Assembly: GCF_000243715.2 (NCBI RefSeq)
Contig: NZ_AHMO02000008.1
Location: forward strand, 166,001-230,000
DNA: 64,000 bases
Reading direction: 5' to 3'
DNA from: Leptospira broomii serovar Hurstbridge str. 5399
GTDB taxonomy: Bacteria; Spirochaetota; Leptospiria; Leptospirales; Leptospiraceae
The notes under the pieces were generated by a model. It saw only the letters and a list, made by a program, of their open reading frames with translations. It did not search any database and was not told the DNA's origin. A program made the position numbers and the translations under genes. This document shows, in pieces, positions 28,513-36,474 of the stretch; the stretch's first letter is position 1; each line of letters begins with the position of its first letter.

Positions 28513-29394
28513 TTATTTTTTCTTAGATTCCAATTCTTTCGCGATCTGACATTCGCGAGGAGGTTCTTGGCGTAAGACTTCCGTAGCACTCCTGGATCCG
28601 ACGATATATCCGGGAATTACTCCAACCAATCCGATGAATTGACCGCCTATATAGGACCCGTAAGCGGGATATAAAACGTGGAATGCATGCATTTGAGTCG
28701 CGAGATCGCATCGATACCTAAAATATCGAATGGCATCGTCGGACGCTCGGGCTTCAGGATAGAACGTTCCCAAAATCGGAATCATGTACGAGAACGTATA
28801 GATGCTCCTATACTTACGAAGCGAAAAATCTTTCGCGTGTCCTCCCTCATGTACTGCTGCCGCAGGAAGATCGGAATAAATATGAATCGTATTCGTATAG
28901 GGATTATAATGATCCCCACCGCATACGTACGGTATGCCGCAATTCGCAAAAATTCGCTCGGGAAAAGCCAGTTCCAAAACCCAGGTAAGCAAACCGAAAG
29001 TCCATTTTAATAAAGGGTTCACGTTTTTAGATCGCCAGAGTCTCATAAAATCGCCGCCCGGAGAATATTGGTTAAAACGGACCTTGACATCGCTAAGATT
29101 ATTATCTTTGATATATTCCTTTAAGAAATTCTTAGTCTCCTCGGAGATTCTATGATTACTCATTCGCTTATCTCCGATTACGATTTTACTCAAAACTCCC
29201 AAGATATTTCCCAACCCGTCTAGGAAACTATTCGGAACCCCCTCTTCAAACTGAGGATTATCCTCCGAAAAATAATACTCCTCGTTCGGATCGTAAGGCT
29301 GTCCGATCGTGTACCTTTTTTCGGCCGAATATAGACATCCGAACTGCAAAAGGGCGCTAAAAAGAAGTAGGGATAAATACGTAGTTCCGCGCAT
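28513..29394 (-). CDS. Lipoprotein with HExxH metalloprotease-like motif
   Basis: The protein has 293 aa from ATG 29394. The longer frame to 29460 overlaps the upstream gene and would bury the signal peptide. Signal peptide MRGTTYLSLLLFSALLQFGC with lipidated Cys20. Residues 182-186 read HEGGH, followed 28 residues later by Glu214 (FYPEARASDDA), which is the spacing of a gluzincin-type zinc site. Hydrophobic stretches lie near 130-145 and 240-270. No named family recognised. It begins 1 nt after the stop of the previous gene. Last gene of a six-lipoprotein operon; a protease role is inference. Confidence 0.75.
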   Translation of the reverse strand: MRGTTYLSLLLFSALLQFGCLYSAEKRYTIGQPYDPNEEYYFSEDNPQFEEGVPNSFLDGLGNILGVLSKIVIGDKRMSNHRISEETKNFLKEYIKDNNLSDVKVRFNQYSPGGDFMRLWRSKNVNPLLKWTFGLLTWVLELAFPERIFANCGIPYVCGGDHYNPYTNTIHIYSDLPAAAVHEGGHAKDFSLRKYRSIYTFSYMIPILGTFYPEARASDDAIRYFRYRCDLATQMHAFHVLYPAYGSYIGGQFIGLVGVIPGYIVGSRSATEVLRQEPPRECQIAKELESKKK

Positions 29395-29395
29395 C

Positions 29396-30133
29396 CTAGT
29401 CTCTTTTTCCGGACGGGCTAAGCGAGGAACCGAGCGCAGGATGACGCTTCCATCCTTCAAAAAATTCTAATAAAGCAATTCGACCGAGTTGATTCAATTG
29501 GTCTTCTCGATTCCCCCTGTAACCGAGATACGGCATATAAATAATCCATCCGATAATCGAAATCGTGGAGATAACGAACATAGCGTCGGTAGTCGCGGAT
29601 TCGATGCTATCTTGAAAACGAAATTGCCAAATCGGGTCGTTCTTTCCCGGCGAAAAAACATCCGCTTCGAAATTTACGCTAACAAGATTCGTAAACGGAT
29701 GTACGATCCAATTGTCCTTAGTAGCTAAATCGAATCTCTTTATAAGGATCCGATAGTTTCCCTTGTATTCGTCGGGATGTTCCGAAAATTCCTTTCTCAT
29801 GAGAGAAGTCAACGGGCCATATTCGTTCTTTAGATAATTGGGGGCCAAAAATAGCCAACTAGGATTGCGTTTGGCAAACTGGGACTTAGATTCTTCAGGA
29901 AACTCGACGCTAATCGACGGCTCGACGACGGAACCGGATCCTACGTCCGTTCCTAGATCCTTGTATTTTTTCCATTGCACGAAGCCGTCGCGAGGATTGG
30001 GATATGTACGAGGGACGTAAACTCGCAAAGAAATACAGTTAAAGAGAGATAATAGAATAATAATATTAAGAAATTTTAAAACTCCACGATGACCGCATTG
30101 GGCTGGAGTTAGAGGATTTCGGTTTCGAATCAT
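29396..30133 (-). CDS. Hypothetical lipoprotein in the TRL operon
   Basis: The protein has 245 aa from ATG 30133, which overlaps the previous stop as ATGA and has a G-rich ribosome site. The hydrophobic stretch VLKFLNIIILLSLFNC gives a lipobox with Cys near residue 33. The later FQDSIESATTDAMFVISTISIIGWIIYMPYLGY contains a probable membrane segment near residue 200. I recognise no family. Its fixed place between four TRL genes and the HExxH lipoprotein suggests a shared envelope role. Confidence 0.72.
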   Translation of the reverse strand: MIRNRNPLTPAQCGHRGVLKFLNIIILLSLFNCISLRVYVPRTYPNPRDGFVQWKKYKDLGTDVGSGSVVEPSISVEFPEESKSQFAKRNPSWLFLAPNYLKNEYGPLTSLMRKEFSEHPDEYKGNYRILIKRFDLATKDNWIVHPFTNLVSVNFEADVFSPGKNDPIWQFRFQDSIESATTDAMFVISTISIIGWIIYMPYLGYRGNREDQLNQLGRIALLEFFEGWKRHPALGSSLSPSGKRD

Positions 30134-30468
30134 TCCCCCCAGACCTCGACACAATCGAAATAGACCAACCCCATCAGATAACTTTCGGTGCTTCGATCCA
30201 CTAGGGCGACTTTCGAAATCTTGCTCCTAAGGAGAGTTTCCTTTAAAGAAACCTGCTGTCCGTAATAGCCGAAGTAAAAAAGGACCGATCCGAAAGTACA
30301 GGATTCTCCCTTTTTCAAAATCCTAGCCGAAGTGACGGTATGTCCCGCCGGGTCCGTCGACAAATGGTATTTATTATTCGTGTAAATCCAACCGGGTTCC
30401 GGCGTCGATGTACAGGAAATGCAAGCAATCGACAAAGCGATCGATAAACGGAAAATCCAACTCCTCAT
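30130..30468 (-). CDS. TRL-like family lipoprotein (copy 4)
   Basis: The protein has 112 aa from ATG 30468 (ATGA overlap with copy 3; GAGAAAGG upstream). Signal peptide and lipobox (ALSIACISC). TRL-type body: GWIYTNNKYHL, KKGESCTFGSVLFYFGYYG, LLRSKISKVALVDRS and a C-terminal FDCVEVWGE. TRL proteins are short outer-membrane-type lipoproteins with an ending close to YCTVVxGE. Function unknown. Confidence 0.75.
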   Translation of the reverse strand: MRSWIFRLSIALSIACISCTSTPEPGWIYTNNKYHLSTDPAGHTVTSARILKKGESCTFGSVLFYFGYYGQQVSLKETLLRSKISKVALVDRSTESYLMGLVYFDCVEVWGE

Positions 30469-30812
30469 CCTTTCTCTCCGATCACGATCGTACAATAATT
30501 TCGATAAAGAAGAGTCAGAATTTGCATGCTAGAATGATCAATCAATGAGACTCGTCCAATTCCATTCTTAAAAGCGATTTCGCCAGCTCCCGCATTGCCT
30601 ACGGAAAAAAGAGTCAGGAAATTATGTACGCAACCTTGAGCCCTCAACTCTCTGCGAACCGAGGCGTCCGGATTGATCGTACCCGGAAACGAAGTCTTCG
30701 AATAGAGTAGACCCGATACGGGCCCTGAGGCACAACTTATAGTAGTAACGAAGAAGACCAATAGTAAAAGATAGATTCGGATTATAACGTAAGACTTTCC
30801 GGGCTGGTTCAT
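30465..30812 (-). CDS. TRL-like family lipoprotein (copy 3)
   Basis: The protein has 115 aa from ATG 30812 (ATGA overlap with copy 2). A longer frame to 30878 has no ribosome site. Lipobox LVFFVTTISC, then GPVSGLLYSKTSFPGTINPD and the family ending RNYCTIVIGEKG, the most canonical TRL sequence of the four. NAGAGEIAFKNGIGRVSLID matches the usual GDASI..A...GI..V..VD block, although the GESC Cys is replaced by a GC. Confidence 0.8.
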   Translation of the reverse strand: MNQPGKSYVIIRIYLLLLVFFVTTISCASGPVSGLLYSKTSFPGTINPDASVRRELRAQGCVHNFLTLFSVGNAGAGEIAFKNGIGRVSLIDHSSMQILTLLYRNYCTIVIGEKG

Positions 30813-31264
30813 TTTTTTTCTCCGTCGGAACGCGCGGGGCGGATCGACTCGGTTCTCCGTCCCCAAACAACCGTGCAAAAAGATTGATACACTGTGCCCC
30901 CTAAAACTGCGATCTGATCGAATTCTACAAAACCCACATCCTGAATATTTCCGTTCCGAATGGAAGCTTCCACACTAGCATCACCGTAAGCATAAATGGA
31001 AAAAATGCTATAGGCGCAGGATTCTCCGAAATCTGTCGGTTCCGATTTTGAAAGATCTCCCGTCCAGGTACTTGTTTCGAAAAAAAGAAAGCCTCCTCGC
31101 GAAATCGATTGAGCCGGATTGCTTCCACCGCGAATCGGATGAGTCTCGATTCTTGGAGATCCGGCGCTCAAAAGATTCCATCCGGTACATTTTATGAAAA
31201 GGCAGAGAAGTAGAATCAAGAGGATATTAATCTTCATTTTTAAAATCACTGGAGTTTTATACAT
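30809..31264 (-). CDS. TRL-like family lipoprotein (copy 2)
   Basis: The protein has 151 aa from ATG 31264, or 142 aa from ATG 31237; neither has a strong ribosome site. Lipobox LLILLLCLFIKC. TRL blocks: RGGFLFFETSTWTG, GESCAYSIFSIYAYGDASVEASIRNGNIQDVGFVEFD (read in parts) and FCTVVWGRR. It keeps a C-terminal charged tail of about 15 residues that the shorter copies lack. 5 nt after copy 1. Confidence 0.77.
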   Translation of the reverse strand: MYKTPVILKMKINILLILLLCLFIKCTGWNLLSAGSPRIETHPIRGGSNPAQSISRGGFLFFETSTWTGDLSKSEPTDFGESCAYSIFSIYAYGDASVEASIRNGNIQDVGFVEFDQIAVLGGTVYQSFCTVVWGRRTESIRPARSDGEKK

Positions 31265-31269
31265 TCCGA

Positions 31270-31728
31270 TCAGCGAGGATCGTTCTCCTTAAGAATCGCG
31301 GAATCTTTTTCCGACGCATTTCCTTCTCCGCTTACAACAGTGCAAAAGGAATGAAACAAAAGGCCGGAAAGCCATGCTTCCTGAGTGTATTCCACGAATG
31401 CGATTTTCTTAATATTTGACTGTCGCAGAACTTCCTCCAGTGAGGAATCCCCCCAGCCGACTAAGCCTATAAAACTTCTACTACATGCAGAAGAAGAAAT
31501 TAAGCTTTCTCCTTGCTGTGGAATCCCGCTGATAGCCGATTGTCTAGAGAAGATCCAATTTCCCTTTGATAAAATTTGGAGAAAATTGGAATCGCCTACG
31601 ACAGGATGGGTGGAAGATTCCGCGTTCGTAACCGTGAGTATATTGATGCCGGAACAAAAGGAATGCGATCCGATAAACAGAATGAGAACGATTTTGTGCA
31701 AATTGCGAATTAAAAAGGTCTCGTTCAT
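31270..31728 (-). CDS. TRL-like family lipoprotein (copy 1)
   Basis: The protein has 152 aa. Signal peptide (KIVLILFIGSHSFC) with lipidated Cys near residue 25. TRL blocks: KGNWIFSRQSAISG, SACSRSFIGLVGWGDSSLEEVLRQ, IKKIAFVEYT and SFCTVVSGEG. It also has a charged C-terminal tail similar in placement to copy 2, so copies 1 and 2 look like the more recent duplication. First gene of the lipoprotein operon; 92 nt after the enoyl-reductase-like gene. Confidence 0.78.
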   Translation of the reverse strand: MNETFLIRNLHKIVLILFIGSHSFCSGINILTVTNAESSTHPVVGDSNFLQILSKGNWIFSRQSAISGIPQQGESLISSSACSRSFIGLVGWGDSSLEEVLRQSNIKKIAFVEYTQEAWLSGLLFHSFCTVVSGEGNASEKDSAILKENDPR

Positions 31729-31820
31729 GCGAAAGAAATATTATGCGTTTATCGAAAGTGTAAAGAAATTTTTTAACCGAATTTCTCGGCGAAAGTCAAA
31801 ACGACAGCCGACGAATCGAG

Positions 31821-32891
31821 TTATTCTTTCCGTTCAATGAATTCCCATTTAGAGCCGGATACTTCTAATACGAAGTCGGAACCGAAGGCTAAGCTAGGAG
31901 TGCGAAAGCCTCCTTTTCCGCCCTTCCAATTCAATACTTTTTGCACGGCGAGAATAGAAGATTCAATCGTGAACTCGTAACCTTCTTTGCATTCCAGTAG
32001 TAAAGAAATCGATTTTCCGGATTGAGCTCGAACCTCCCCCCACACGCGAGTCTTCACATTTATTCTAGTTTCTTCCCCCGGCCCTCTGACCGTTTTTCCT
32101 ACAAGGAACTGCATCAATTTCAGTATAGGAGAAAACTTTAATATGGTTAGGAAAGGCTTTAAATATTTCATCGCCTTAACCTGTCCTTCGGGAATATCGG
32201 TGAACACTTGTATATTCGGAATGCCCGTTGAAATATATGCAGTAAACACATCTCCCCAAGGAATTCCGTATACTCGATATGTTTTATCCTTAATTGATAT
32301 CGTCTTACTCGAGCTTAGATGAGGAACTCCGACAAGCTCCCCATTTTTTCGAATTTTAGAACCATAAGGAAGTTGAGCGAGGGCGCTTTTCATCGTTCCA
32401 GGAGAAACTTCGCTTAAGCCGACGAAAGCAAGGTCCAACTCGGACGCGGATGGTAATTTTTTTTTCAAGGCGGCAGCAACACAATCCGTCGGCACTATAT
32501 CAAAACCGACTCCCGGAAGGAGCAAGATTCCCGCTTCCTGAGCAGATTGATTCAACGAGAACAAAGATTCGTATACCGGAATTTCACCCGTAATATCCAG
32601 GTAATGAACTTTTTGCGCGATGCATGCTTCAGCCATCGGAACTGATGTCGAAATGAAAGGTCCCGCGCAATGAAGGACAAGCGAAAATGAACGAATGTTC
32701 TTTTTTATCGTCTCTAAGTCTTCTAAACCGAAGACTCTATATTCCAACCTAAGCTCCTTTGCAAGAGCTTCGATTTTTGCGGGACTTCTACCGGCAAGAA
32801 CAGGCTTCATTCCGCGAGAAACCGCTCTGCGAGCAATTAGCTCGCCCGTATATCCGTTCGCCCCATATAATAACCATTCTTTCGAAGCCAT
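31821..32891 (-). CDS. Saccharopine-dehydrogenase-like / trans-acting enoyl reductase family protein
   Basis: The protein has 356 aa. N-terminal Rossmann fold with WLLYGANGYTGELIARRAVSRG (split: GANGYTG is the nucleotide loop) and VLAGRSPAKIEALAKEL, then SLVLHCAGPF. This is the layout of NADP-binding saccharopine-dehydrogenase-like proteins that in mycobacteria act as trans-acting enoyl reductases. Here the substrate is unknown; a lipid role fits the neighbouring hydroxylase. No signal peptide. Confidence 0.85.
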   Translation of the reverse strand: MASKEWLLYGANGYTGELIARRAVSRGMKPVLAGRSPAKIEALAKELRLEYRVFGLEDLETIKKNIRSFSLVLHCAGPFISTSVPMAEACIAQKVHYLDITGEIPVYESLFSLNQSAQEAGILLLPGVGFDIVPTDCVAAALKKKLPSASELDLAFVGLSEVSPGTMKSALAQLPYGSKIRKNGELVGVPHLSSSKTISIKDKTYRVYGIPWGDVFTAYISTGIPNIQVFTDIPEGQVKAMKYLKPFLTILKFSPILKLMQFLVGKTVRGPGEETRINVKTRVWGEVRAQSGKSISLLLECKEGYEFTIESSILAVQKVLNWKGGKGGFRTPSLAFGSDFVLEVSGSKWEFIERKE

Positions 32892-33055
32892 AAGGGAGGA
32901 TTGTTCGAAACTATTCTTATTTTAGTCAACCGGCATCCGCTCAGTCTTGAATTTTTTCGGCCAATCGTTATGACAAAAGTAGGAATCCGATTGCCGCGCT
33001 AGTTTTGGATTGACCCTATAAATTTAAGGAGAGATCATCTAAGGAGAACGAACGT

Positions 33056-34390
33056 ATGGAAAAAATAAACCTTATCACCATCGCAATTCCTTTCTTTTTC
33101 CTGCTAATTGGATTGGAACTATTCTTTTCCTGGTACAAGAAACGCGGACTATATCGCTTAAACGACTCGATTAATGATTTGAGCGCAGGAGTCTCGAGTC
33201 AAATATTCGGAATCATTTTCAAGACGATTATTTTTCTGGCTTACCTATGGGTATATCAAAATTGGAGAATTTTCGACCTTCCAGCCTGGCCTAGCGAAAG
33301 AGTTTCTTGGATGCCATCGCATGATCTTCTCGGTATCTCCGTCGGGACCTGGTCGATGTCCATCGTTCTCTTCGTTTGGGTTGCCTGCTTCGTTTTGTAC
33401 GATCTTGCGTATTATTGGAATCATCGTCTCAGTCACGAAGTCAATTTTCTATGGGCAGGACACGTCGTTCACCATCAGAGCGAAGAGTATAACCTAACGG
33501 TTGCTTTACGACAAGCTAGCTTCCACTCTCTCTTTTCCTGGGTATTCTATTTACCTCTCGCATTATTAGGATTCCCTCCGATTGTCACGATTTTAAACGG
33601 AGAGCTGAACTTAATCTACCAATTTTGGATTCACACAAAAGCGATCGACAAGCTGCCTTCGTGGTTCGAAGCGATTTTCAATACGCCCTCTCATCATAGA
33701 GTGCATCACGGAATCAATCCTAAATACATCGATAAGAACCACGGAGGAACCCTAATCGTCTTCGACAAATGGTTCGGAACTTTCCAGAAGGAAGAAGAGG
33801 TTCCGGTGTATGGAACTGTAAAACCTCTACGAAGCTTCAATCCGCTTTGGGCGAACGTACATTATTGGTGGGAGATGTTCGAACTTGCCTGGAAATCCTC
33901 TAGATGGATCGACAAAATTAAAGTCTTCGTTGCGGTGCCCGGTTGGAGACCCCAGGAATTGGGCGGACAGTACCCGATTCCAGAAGTGAGCGAGAAAACT
34001 TTCAAAAAATATGATGTTTCATTGCCAACCGGACTAACCGCATACTCCTTGGTTTGGTTCGCAGCAACCGTCGCCGGAACCTTTGCGATGCTCGTAAAAA
34101 TTTCCGTCATTCCGGTTAACGTTCAATATACGATTTTTATCCTAAGTTTTCTTTCTTTGATTTCAATCGGAGGAATCCTGGATTTGAAAAGATGGGCGCT
34201 TTATATGGAACCCGCAAGACTTGCGATTTTAATCGCGACAGCAATTCTATTCGGTTTTAGCAAGGCAAATCTTGCGATTATCGGCGGTTTGGTGTTCTTA
34301 TCCGTCGCCTGGTTTCTACTTTATAGGCAATCATTTTCCAGCTGGAAGGAAATCGATCCTTCAAAAGAAATTCAAAGCCGTACGGCTTAG
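33056..34390 (+). CDS. Membrane di-iron hydroxylase, AGMO-like (sterol desaturase superfamily)
   Basis: The protein has 444 aa and is polytopic. Fatty-acid-hydroxylase His boxes: HRLSH near residue 122, HVVHH near 136 (within WAGHVVHHQSEEYNL) and HHRVHHG near 212. The run HRLSHEVNFLWAGH plus EEYNLTVALRQASFHS closely follows alkylglycerol monooxygenase (AGMO), which cleaves ether lipids, rather than sterol desaturases. Residues from about 320 add four more TM helices. The ribosome site is GGAG further upstream. AGMO activity is inferred from motif resemblance. Confidence 0.85.
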   Translation: MEKINLITIAIPFFFLLIGLELFFSWYKKRGLYRLNDSINDLSAGVSSQIFGIIFKTIIFLAYLWVYQNWRIFDLPAWPSERVSWMPSHDLLGISVGTWSMSIVLFVWVACFVLYDLAYYWNHRLSHEVNFLWAGHVVHHQSEEYNLTVALRQASFHSLFSWVFYLPLALLGFPPIVTILNGELNLIYQFWIHTKAIDKLPSWFEAIFNTPSHHRVHHGINPKYIDKNHGGTLIVFDKWFGTFQKEEEVPVYGTVKPLRSFNPLWANVHYWWEMFELAWKSSRWIDKIKVFVAVPGWRPQELGGQYPIPEVSEKTFKKYDVSLPTGLTAYSLVWFAATVAGTFAMLVKISVIPVNVQYTIFILSFLSLISIGGILDLKRWALYMEPARLAILIATAILFGFSKANLAIIGGLVFLSVAWFLLYRQSFSSWKEIDPSKEIQSRTA

Positions 34391-34401
34391 AGAACCGGGA
34401 A

Positions 34402-34488
34402 TTAGAGTGGATCCAGGAAGGACGGCGGATTGATTCCCCACCCTTCCTGGGTGGGGGCCGGATCGGTGGTACCCCCGCCCGACTCTAA
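34402..34488. repeat. Compact intergenic structured element with competing hairpins
   Basis: Outer arms TTAGAGT (34402-34408) and ACTCTAA (34482-34488) are inverted. Inside, CCAGGAAGG (34413-34421) pairs perfectly with CCTTCCTGG (34442-34450), while the overlapping CCCCACCC (34436-34443) pairs with GGGTGGGG (34449-34456), so both hairpins cannot form together. A GGGGG/CCCCC pair (34453-34457, 34472-34476) adds a third option. The stretch is GC-rich in an AT-rich gap and begins 12 nt after the hydroxylase stop. It could be a terminator, a palindromic repeat or a structured RNA. Confidence 0.55.
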
Positions 34489-34962
34489 CGGTCACGAAGC
34501 GCCTACTTATCACAAACGGGACTTTGCGACAACCACTTTTTGTCTACAGTCTGTGTATGAACTCCCACTGTAACCTGATAATAGTCTTGATACAGGCTTC
34601 ATTACTTTCATTCGATCGATCTCTCGAATTTTTCCTTAGAATTGAAATCGATTGCGAAATAGTTAAACACTCAATCAGTCGAACATCGGAATAAAGATAA
34701 TATATCTGTTTTTCATAATTTACTTATTCTTTGAAACCTACGACCCTCCGTCGTTATCGAAAAACAGCTTCAAGGACCGATAACAAATTTCCATCCCCGC
34801 CAGGATTCTCGACTGCCTCGGGGCATGAGTTTTCGATTTTATCGGATATTGCATCGTCCGAAGGCATGTTTTTACTTCAATAGAATGTAAATTAATTGCT
34901 CAATTTTAGACGGGAATAAGTATGAAAAGCATAACTTCTTATTTCACGGTTTACTAGTTCGA
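34489..34962. other. AT-rich intergenic region
   Basis: About 470 nt between the structured element and the first arsenosugar-type glycosyltransferase. I see no gene, tRNA or repeat here. It presumably holds the promoter of the glycosyltransferase pair, but no convincing -35/-10 was found. Confidence 0.5.
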
Positions 34963-35595
34963 ATGCCAAATCCGATTTTACATATATTCTTAAAGAATCC
35001 GATTGCAGGACGAGTAAAAACGAGGCTCGCTGGGGACATTGGCGAAAAAGCCGCATTAGAAGTCTATCTTGCCTTAGTGGAAAAAACCAGAGAATGCGTG
35101 CGCCCTCTTGATATTCCCAAGATTCTATGGTTCGATTCATTTCTTCCCGATTCCAGTGAATCTGAGAATTGGGGGAACTCCTCTTTGATTACAAAAGTGC
35201 AAGAGGGCGGAGATTTAGGCGAAAAAATGAGAAGCGCATTTCTATACTCGTCTCATAACGGATATTCCTCGGCCATTTTAATCGGTAGCGACTGCGCGGA
35301 ACTCCAAGAGTTTCATTTAAAGGAGGCTTTCCGAATTTTAGATGAGAAGGATGTCGTTTATGGTCCGGCGAAAGACGGGGGCTACTATTTGGTTGGATTG
35401 AAGAAAGACTTTCCTGAACTTTTTCAAGGAATCGAATGGAGTACAAGCACTGTATTAGGTGTAAGCTTAGAGAAAGTTCGACAAGCGGGGAAGAAAGTCG
35501 GTTTACTTCCCGTTTTAAGCGACATCGATACTCTAAAAGATCTGCAAGAATGCGAATCAAAAGGGATTTTAACATGGAAAAGGACTTCCTCTTAA
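34963..35595 (+). CDS. TIGR04282-type glycosyltransferase (DUF2064), arsenosugar-like
   Basis: The protein has 210 aa. Nucleotide-diphospho-sugar transferase fold with HIFLKNPIAGRVKTRLAGDIG at the N-terminus, GGDLGEKM, ILIGSDCAEL and VYGPAKDGGYYLVGLKK. These are signatures of the DUF2064 family annotated as arsenosugar biosynthesis glycosyltransferase TIGR04282. It overlaps the next gene (TIGR04283 type) by 22 nt, the common pairing of these two families. No arsenite methyltransferase is seen nearby, so the product is uncertain. Confidence 0.88.
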   Translation: MPNPILHIFLKNPIAGRVKTRLAGDIGEKAALEVYLALVEKTRECVRPLDIPKILWFDSFLPDSSESENWGNSSLITKVQEGGDLGEKMRSAFLYSSHNGYSSAILIGSDCAELQEFHLKEAFRILDEKDVVYGPAKDGGYYLVGLKKDFPELFQGIEWSTSTVLGVSLEKVRQAGKKVGLLPVLSDIDTLKDLQECESKGILTWKRTSS

Positions 35596-36308
35596 ATTCA
35601 AAGATTTCCGTTATTATCCCCATCCATAACGAAGAAAATTTTCTCCCCATACTATTGGAACGACTCGATTCCTTAAATCGAAAGGATGAAAATCTTGAAA
35701 TTATCATAGTCGACGGCGGAAGTACGGACAATTCGAAACATATTATCTCCCAATATCGAGTAACGTTAATCGACTCACCCGTTCAAAGTCGCGCGTCTCA
35801 ATGTAACCTGGGCGCGAAGTTCGCTAAAGGAAAAATTCTATTCTTCCTCCATGCGGATTGCCTTCCGCCGATAGATTATTTCCACTCTATCCGATCAAGC
35901 GTGAAGAAAGGCAATCCGGCAGGTTGCTTTTGCATTCGTTATGATTCGCAAAATTGGTGGTTAAAGCTGAACGCCGTTTACAAAGACGGAGACCTGAACC
36001 TATTAAGGTTCGGTGATCAGGGACTATTCGTAACGACGGAGATTTTCTCAAAATGCGACGGGTTCAGAGAAGATTGGAACTTAATGGAAGATTCTGAGAT
36101 TGTTCGGAGAATTCGTAAAGTCAGTTCATTTAACGTTTTAGACTCTCGTATAATTGTTTCTTCTAGGAAATTTGCAGAAATTGGAATACTCAGATTGCAG
36201 TTCACTTATTTTATTTGCTCCCTCCTCTTTATACTTGGAGCCGGACCTAATTTAATCGAGAAATCGTATCGGTTTCTTGCAAAAAAAAAGAAAGCAGTCC
36301 GTTCGTAA
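35574..36308 (+). CDS. TIGR04283-type GT2 glycosyltransferase
   Basis: The protein has 244 aa from ATG 35574, which has AAGGGA 7 nt upstream. A longer frame from 35436 would read through the preceding gene and is rejected. GT-A motifs: ISVIIPIHNEENFLPILLERL, IIIVDGGSTDNSKH, GKILFFLHADCLPP and FRFGDQG-like RFGDQGLFVTTEIF. A C-terminal TM segment follows (LQFTYFICSLLFILGAG). Partner of the preceding TIGR04282-type gene. Confidence 0.88.
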   Translation: MEKDFLLNSKISVIIPIHNEENFLPILLERLDSLNRKDENLEIIIVDGGSTDNSKHIISQYRVTLIDSPVQSRASQCNLGAKFAKGKILFFLHADCLPPIDYFHSIRSSVKKGNPAGCFCIRYDSQNWWLKLNAVYKDGDLNLLRFGDQGLFVTTEIFSKCDGFREDWNLMEDSEIVRRIRKVSSFNVLDSRIIVSSRKFAEIGILRLQFTYFICSLLFILGAGPNLIEKSYRFLAKKKKAVRS

Positions 36309-36474
36309 AAGGGTAAATCTTTATTTAAACGGAAACGTAAGTTTGCGGGGGGTATTTCCGTTGACTTAGAACTTCCTTACCGGGTACTGTACGAAAAGTT
36401 CGATCCATTCAGCCATCGGCAACCTTCGGACATAAATAAAACTCCTCGGACCCTTCCGATATCAGGTACGACTC

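Noticed and set aside
35436..35573. Upstream extension of the TIGR04283-type glycosyltransferase
   Set aside because: It would overlap the preceding gene by 160 nt; ATG 35574 has a ribosome site and begins the known domain.
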